From contig CANQDN010000079.1 of NCBI GenBank assembly GCA_947593275.1, positions 1 through 5,786 on the forward strand: a stretch of DNA of 5,786 nt, read 5' to 3'. The translations under genes and the position numbers were made by a program. The notes beneath the pieces were generated by a model. The model had not been told where the DNA came from, did no database searches, and was given only the letters and a program-made list of their open reading frames with translations. Shown one piece after another: positions 3,973 through 5,786 of the stretch (position 1 is the stretch's first letter; each line of letters starts with the position of its first letter). This DNA is from an uncultured Bacilli bacterium (GTDB lineage: Bacteria > Bacillota_I > Bacilli_A > RF39 > UBA660).

Positions 3973-5751
3973 TTGAAAAAGTATATATATATTATAATAG
4001 GTGGTAAGCCTTATCGGATAGAAATTGATGAAGAGTTAGATAAAGCATTAAAGGATAATTTAAAAGAAGATTATGTATTTATAGATAATGCTTTAAAAAC
4101 AGAAGATGATGATATATCTAAAACTTATAATTTAAAAACTAAAGTAATTAATACTTTATTAGATACAATTAGCACTTATAATCTTGATTCTAATTTAGAA
4201 GAAAAAATAAATAGTTATAAAACTTATTTAAATAATGGAAAAATATATAGTAATGATTTTTTAGATGATATGCTTGGGGAAGTTACGAATATTTATGGAA
4301 GAGTTAGAAATAGTTTAGATAAAAAAGATGAATTTAATCAAAATGTTGAAGAGACATTTGATAGTTTAGCAAATAATTTAATGCATTATGGGATAGATGA
4401 GAAGAATCTTAATTATTATATAACTAAGTTATTATTAGATTTAGTAAATAATGCGAAAGATAGAGGAAATAATTTAGAAAAAGTATTTGGGGATTATTTT
4501 AAAGATAAAAGAAAAGATAGTGTAATAGGAAGATTTTTAAGTAAGATTTTAAAAGGAAATCAAGAGAATGATAATTTAAGAGTTTTATTGGAGGCAGCTT
4601 TAGTTGAAGGGGCAGTTAAAAGAAATATTATAAGTGCGGATAATTTAAAGTTTGTAGATGTAAATAGAGCTCATAAAGTTTTAAATACAATTAATACCTT
4701 TAATGGGGATTTTGATATAAATGTTAAGCGTGAGGTAAGTCTTAATGAAGTCATAACGGGAAATCTAAATAGTGAAGTAACCACAGATATTAGTAGTAAA
4801 AGTAATATAAATAATGAAGTAACAGCAAATATTAATAGTAAAACTAATTTAAATTATAGTGCTAATACTGTAGATAATAGTAAAACAAATGTAAATTATA
4901 ATATTAATTCGGGAGATAGAACAAATAGTGTTATTGAGCCTAAGAATGCTAATGTTAATAGTAAAGTAGATAGTGAAGAAAGTAAGTTTGATAGTAGTTA
5001 TAGTAACAGGCAAGTTTATGTTGGTGAAAAACAAAATAATGGAGTTATATTAGGACAAGAAAATGAAGTTTCAAGTAATGTTGGAGCTTTAAGTTCTCAA
5101 TCTAATGTGACTGGTAATGTTCCTTTAAATAATGAAGTAGAAAGACAAGAAGGAGTAAGTTTAAGAGAGTTTAATAGAGTTAGAGGAGTTAATAAAATTG
5201 GTGGACAGGCTTTTAGTGGTGGTGTTTTAAAGGGACATAAAAATGGAATATATAATAAACAAATTTTAGATGGTGAAAATGCTGAAGAAGTATCAAGTGA
5301 TGAAGAATTATTAAATTCTAGTCACGGAGAGTCTTTAGATGGTGATGGTGATTTAAGTAATGATTTAAATGAGGGAAAGACAGATGAAAAAGATTCTGGT
5401 GATGCACTAAATAATCCGGGTGTTATACCAAATGAAGTAGATAGTGAAGATAATAATATTCCGGATTCAAAAGATAGTAGTAAAGATAATTTAAAAGATA
5501 AAGCTTTAAAGAAAGCTATTGCAACAATTTTAAAGCAACATCCAGAATTACTTTTAATAATAGGTGTCTTAGTAATATTTATTCTTATTTTAATGGTAGT
5601 TTTAATGGGTAGTGATGATAATACAGACTCATTAGGATATGATGAGGCAACATGTAATATTAATGAATTAACAGTTAATGTTACTAATTGTTATAGTGCT
5701 AGTAGTGATAAAGAAGTATTAGATACAGTTTCCCTAGAAGATTATATTTAA
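3973..5751 (+). CDS. SpoIID/LytB-like membrane protein with long N-terminal region, interrupted by TAA in the domain
   Basis: As read, this gives 592 residues. Residues 1-250 are charged, mostly helical and not recognised. Residues about 255-515 are low-complexity: Asn/Ser/Thr-rich with degenerate 14-residue repeats (from about 266), then Asp/Glu/Ser-rich with no cysteine, so probably disordered. Residues 525-546 form a single transmembrane helix after a Lys-rich stretch, placing the N-terminal region in the cytoplasm. Outside, Cys561 and Cys573 could form a disulfide, and Thr-Val-Ser-Leu-Glu-Asp-Tyr-Ile (585-592) is the typical opening of a SpoIID/LytB domain. SpoIID is a peptidoglycan lytic enzyme needed for engulfment, and LytB relatives modify amidase activity. 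The frame is stopped by TAA where the family normally has Lys before Gly-Val/Ser-Val, and stays open beyond it, so the gene looks interrupted rather than complete. The start is TTG at 3973; TTG at 3967 would add two residues. Gene identity is good, but the function of the N-terminal part is unknown. Confidence 0.75.
   Translation: MKKYIYIIIGGKPYRIEIDEELDKALKDNLKEDYVFIDNALKTEDDDISKTYNLKTKVINTLLDTISTYNLDSNLEEKINSYKTYLNNGKIYSNDFLDDMLGEVTNIYGRVRNSLDKKDEFNQNVEETFDSLANNLMHYGIDEKNLNYYITKLLLDLVNNAKDRGNNLEKVFGDYFKDKRKDSVIGRFLSKILKGNQENDNLRVLLEAALVEGAVKRNIISADNLKFVDVNRAHKVLNTINTFNGDFDINVKREVSLNEVITGNLNSEVTTDISSKSNINNEVTANINSKTNLNYSANTVDNSKTNVNYNINSGDRTNSVIEPKNANVNSKVDSEESKFDSSYSNRQVYVGEKQNNGVILGQENEVSSNVGALSSQSNVTGNVPLNNEVERQEGVSLREFNRVRGVNKIGGQAFSGGVLKGHKNGIYNKQILDGENAEEVSSDEELLNSSHGESLDGDGDLSNDLNEGKTDEKDSGDALNNPGVIPNEVDSEDNNIPDSKDSSKDNLKDKALKKAIATILKQHPELLLIIGVLVIFILILMVVLMGSDDNTDSLGYDEATCNINELTVNVTNCYSASSDKEVLDTVSLEDYI
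4768..4893 (+). repeat. Degenerate 42-bp (14-residue) tandem repeats in the linker
   Basis: Three consecutive 14-codon units start with Asn and carry a shared Asn/Ser-Ser-Lys-(Thr/Ser)-Asn core near their ends: 4768-4809, 4810-4851 and 4852-4893. The first two agree at 8 of 14 residues (Asn-x-Glu-Val-Thr...Ile-x-Ser-Lys-x-Asn). The third keeps mainly the terminal Asn-Ser-Lys-Thr-Asn. They look like old internal duplications in a disordered linker. Confidence 0.5.
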
Positions 5752-5786
5752 GGTTCTGTTTATGCTTATACTAGAGGAAAAGAGTA
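5752..5786 (+). pseudogene. Continuation of the SpoIID-type frame after the in-frame TAA, cut by the window edge
   Basis: Directly after TAA the same frame reads Gly-Ser-Val-Tyr-Ala-Tyr-Thr-Arg-Gly-Lys-Glu. This continues the SpoIID domain pattern (Tyr-[Leu/Val/Ile]-Lys-Gly-Val-Val-x-Ala-Glu). There is no ribosome binding site or start codon for a separate gene in these 35 bases. It is best read as the second part of the interrupted gene. Confidence 0.6.

Noticed and set aside
4768..4893. CRISPR-like array
   Set aside because: The repeats are degenerate, contiguous without spacers and in frame, so they are protein-level repeats.
4849..5034. 61-codon minus-strand frame rich in Ile and Thr
   Set aside because: It is antisense to the Asn/Ser-rich linker of the SpoIID-like gene, a typical composition artefact.
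5749..5751. TAA as a recoded sense codon across the genome
   Set aside because: TAA terminates the MBL gene (TAATAA) and the coat gene at natural ends, so it is a normal stop here.

Overview
The window is a strongly A+T-rich bacterial sequence that starts inside an elongator tRNA-Met gene and holds six protein genes. Several things point to a spore-forming, low-GC Firmicute (Bacillota): the 3' CCA is encoded in the tRNA, there are AAGGAG-type ribosome binding sites and frequent TTG starts (three of six genes), AGA is the usual arginine codon, there is a CotY/CotZ-like cysteine-rich spore coat protein, and there is a SpoIID-like protein. TGG is the Trp codon and TGA acts as a stop right inside a terminator hairpin, so the code is the standard bacterial one, not the Mycoplasma code. 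I cannot name the genus. An uncultured gut member of the Bacilli/Erysipelotrichia or a clostridial relative would fit.

Left part (1-310): the 3' portion of tRNA-Met, its terminator, then about 215 bases without a recognisable gene. That stretch contains one conspicuous 8-bp inverted repeat and a probable promoter just before the first gene. Middle part (311-2579): three same-strand genes, probably one operon. They encode a membrane-anchored cyclophilin-like-fold protein, a metallo-beta-lactamase-fold hydrolase with a C-terminal helical/winged-helix-like extension, and a short DUF362 protein. The operon closes with an intrinsic terminator that overlaps the last stop codon.

Right part (2580-5786): this looks like a sporulation and cell-wall neighbourhood. 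A membrane-anchored N-acetylmuramoyl-L-alanine amidase (Amidase_2) is preceded by a good match to a sigma-E promoter. It converges on a minus-strand CotY/CotZ-like coat protein gene that has a textbook match to a sigma-K promoter, and the two share a bidirectional terminator. Divergent from the coat gene is a large gene with an extended -10 promoter, a perfect 16-bp palindrome over the presumed transcription start, a long unrecognised cytoplasmic part, an Asn/Ser/Asp-rich linker, one transmembrane helix and the beginning of an extracellular SpoIID-type domain.

The most striking observation is that this SpoIID-type domain is cut by an in-frame TAA exactly where the family normally has Lys (Val-Ser-Leu-Glu-Asp-Tyr-Ile-[Lys]-Gly). 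The same frame stays open and domain-like to the window edge. A recent nonsense mutation, a sequencing error, or a real split of the protein are the main options.
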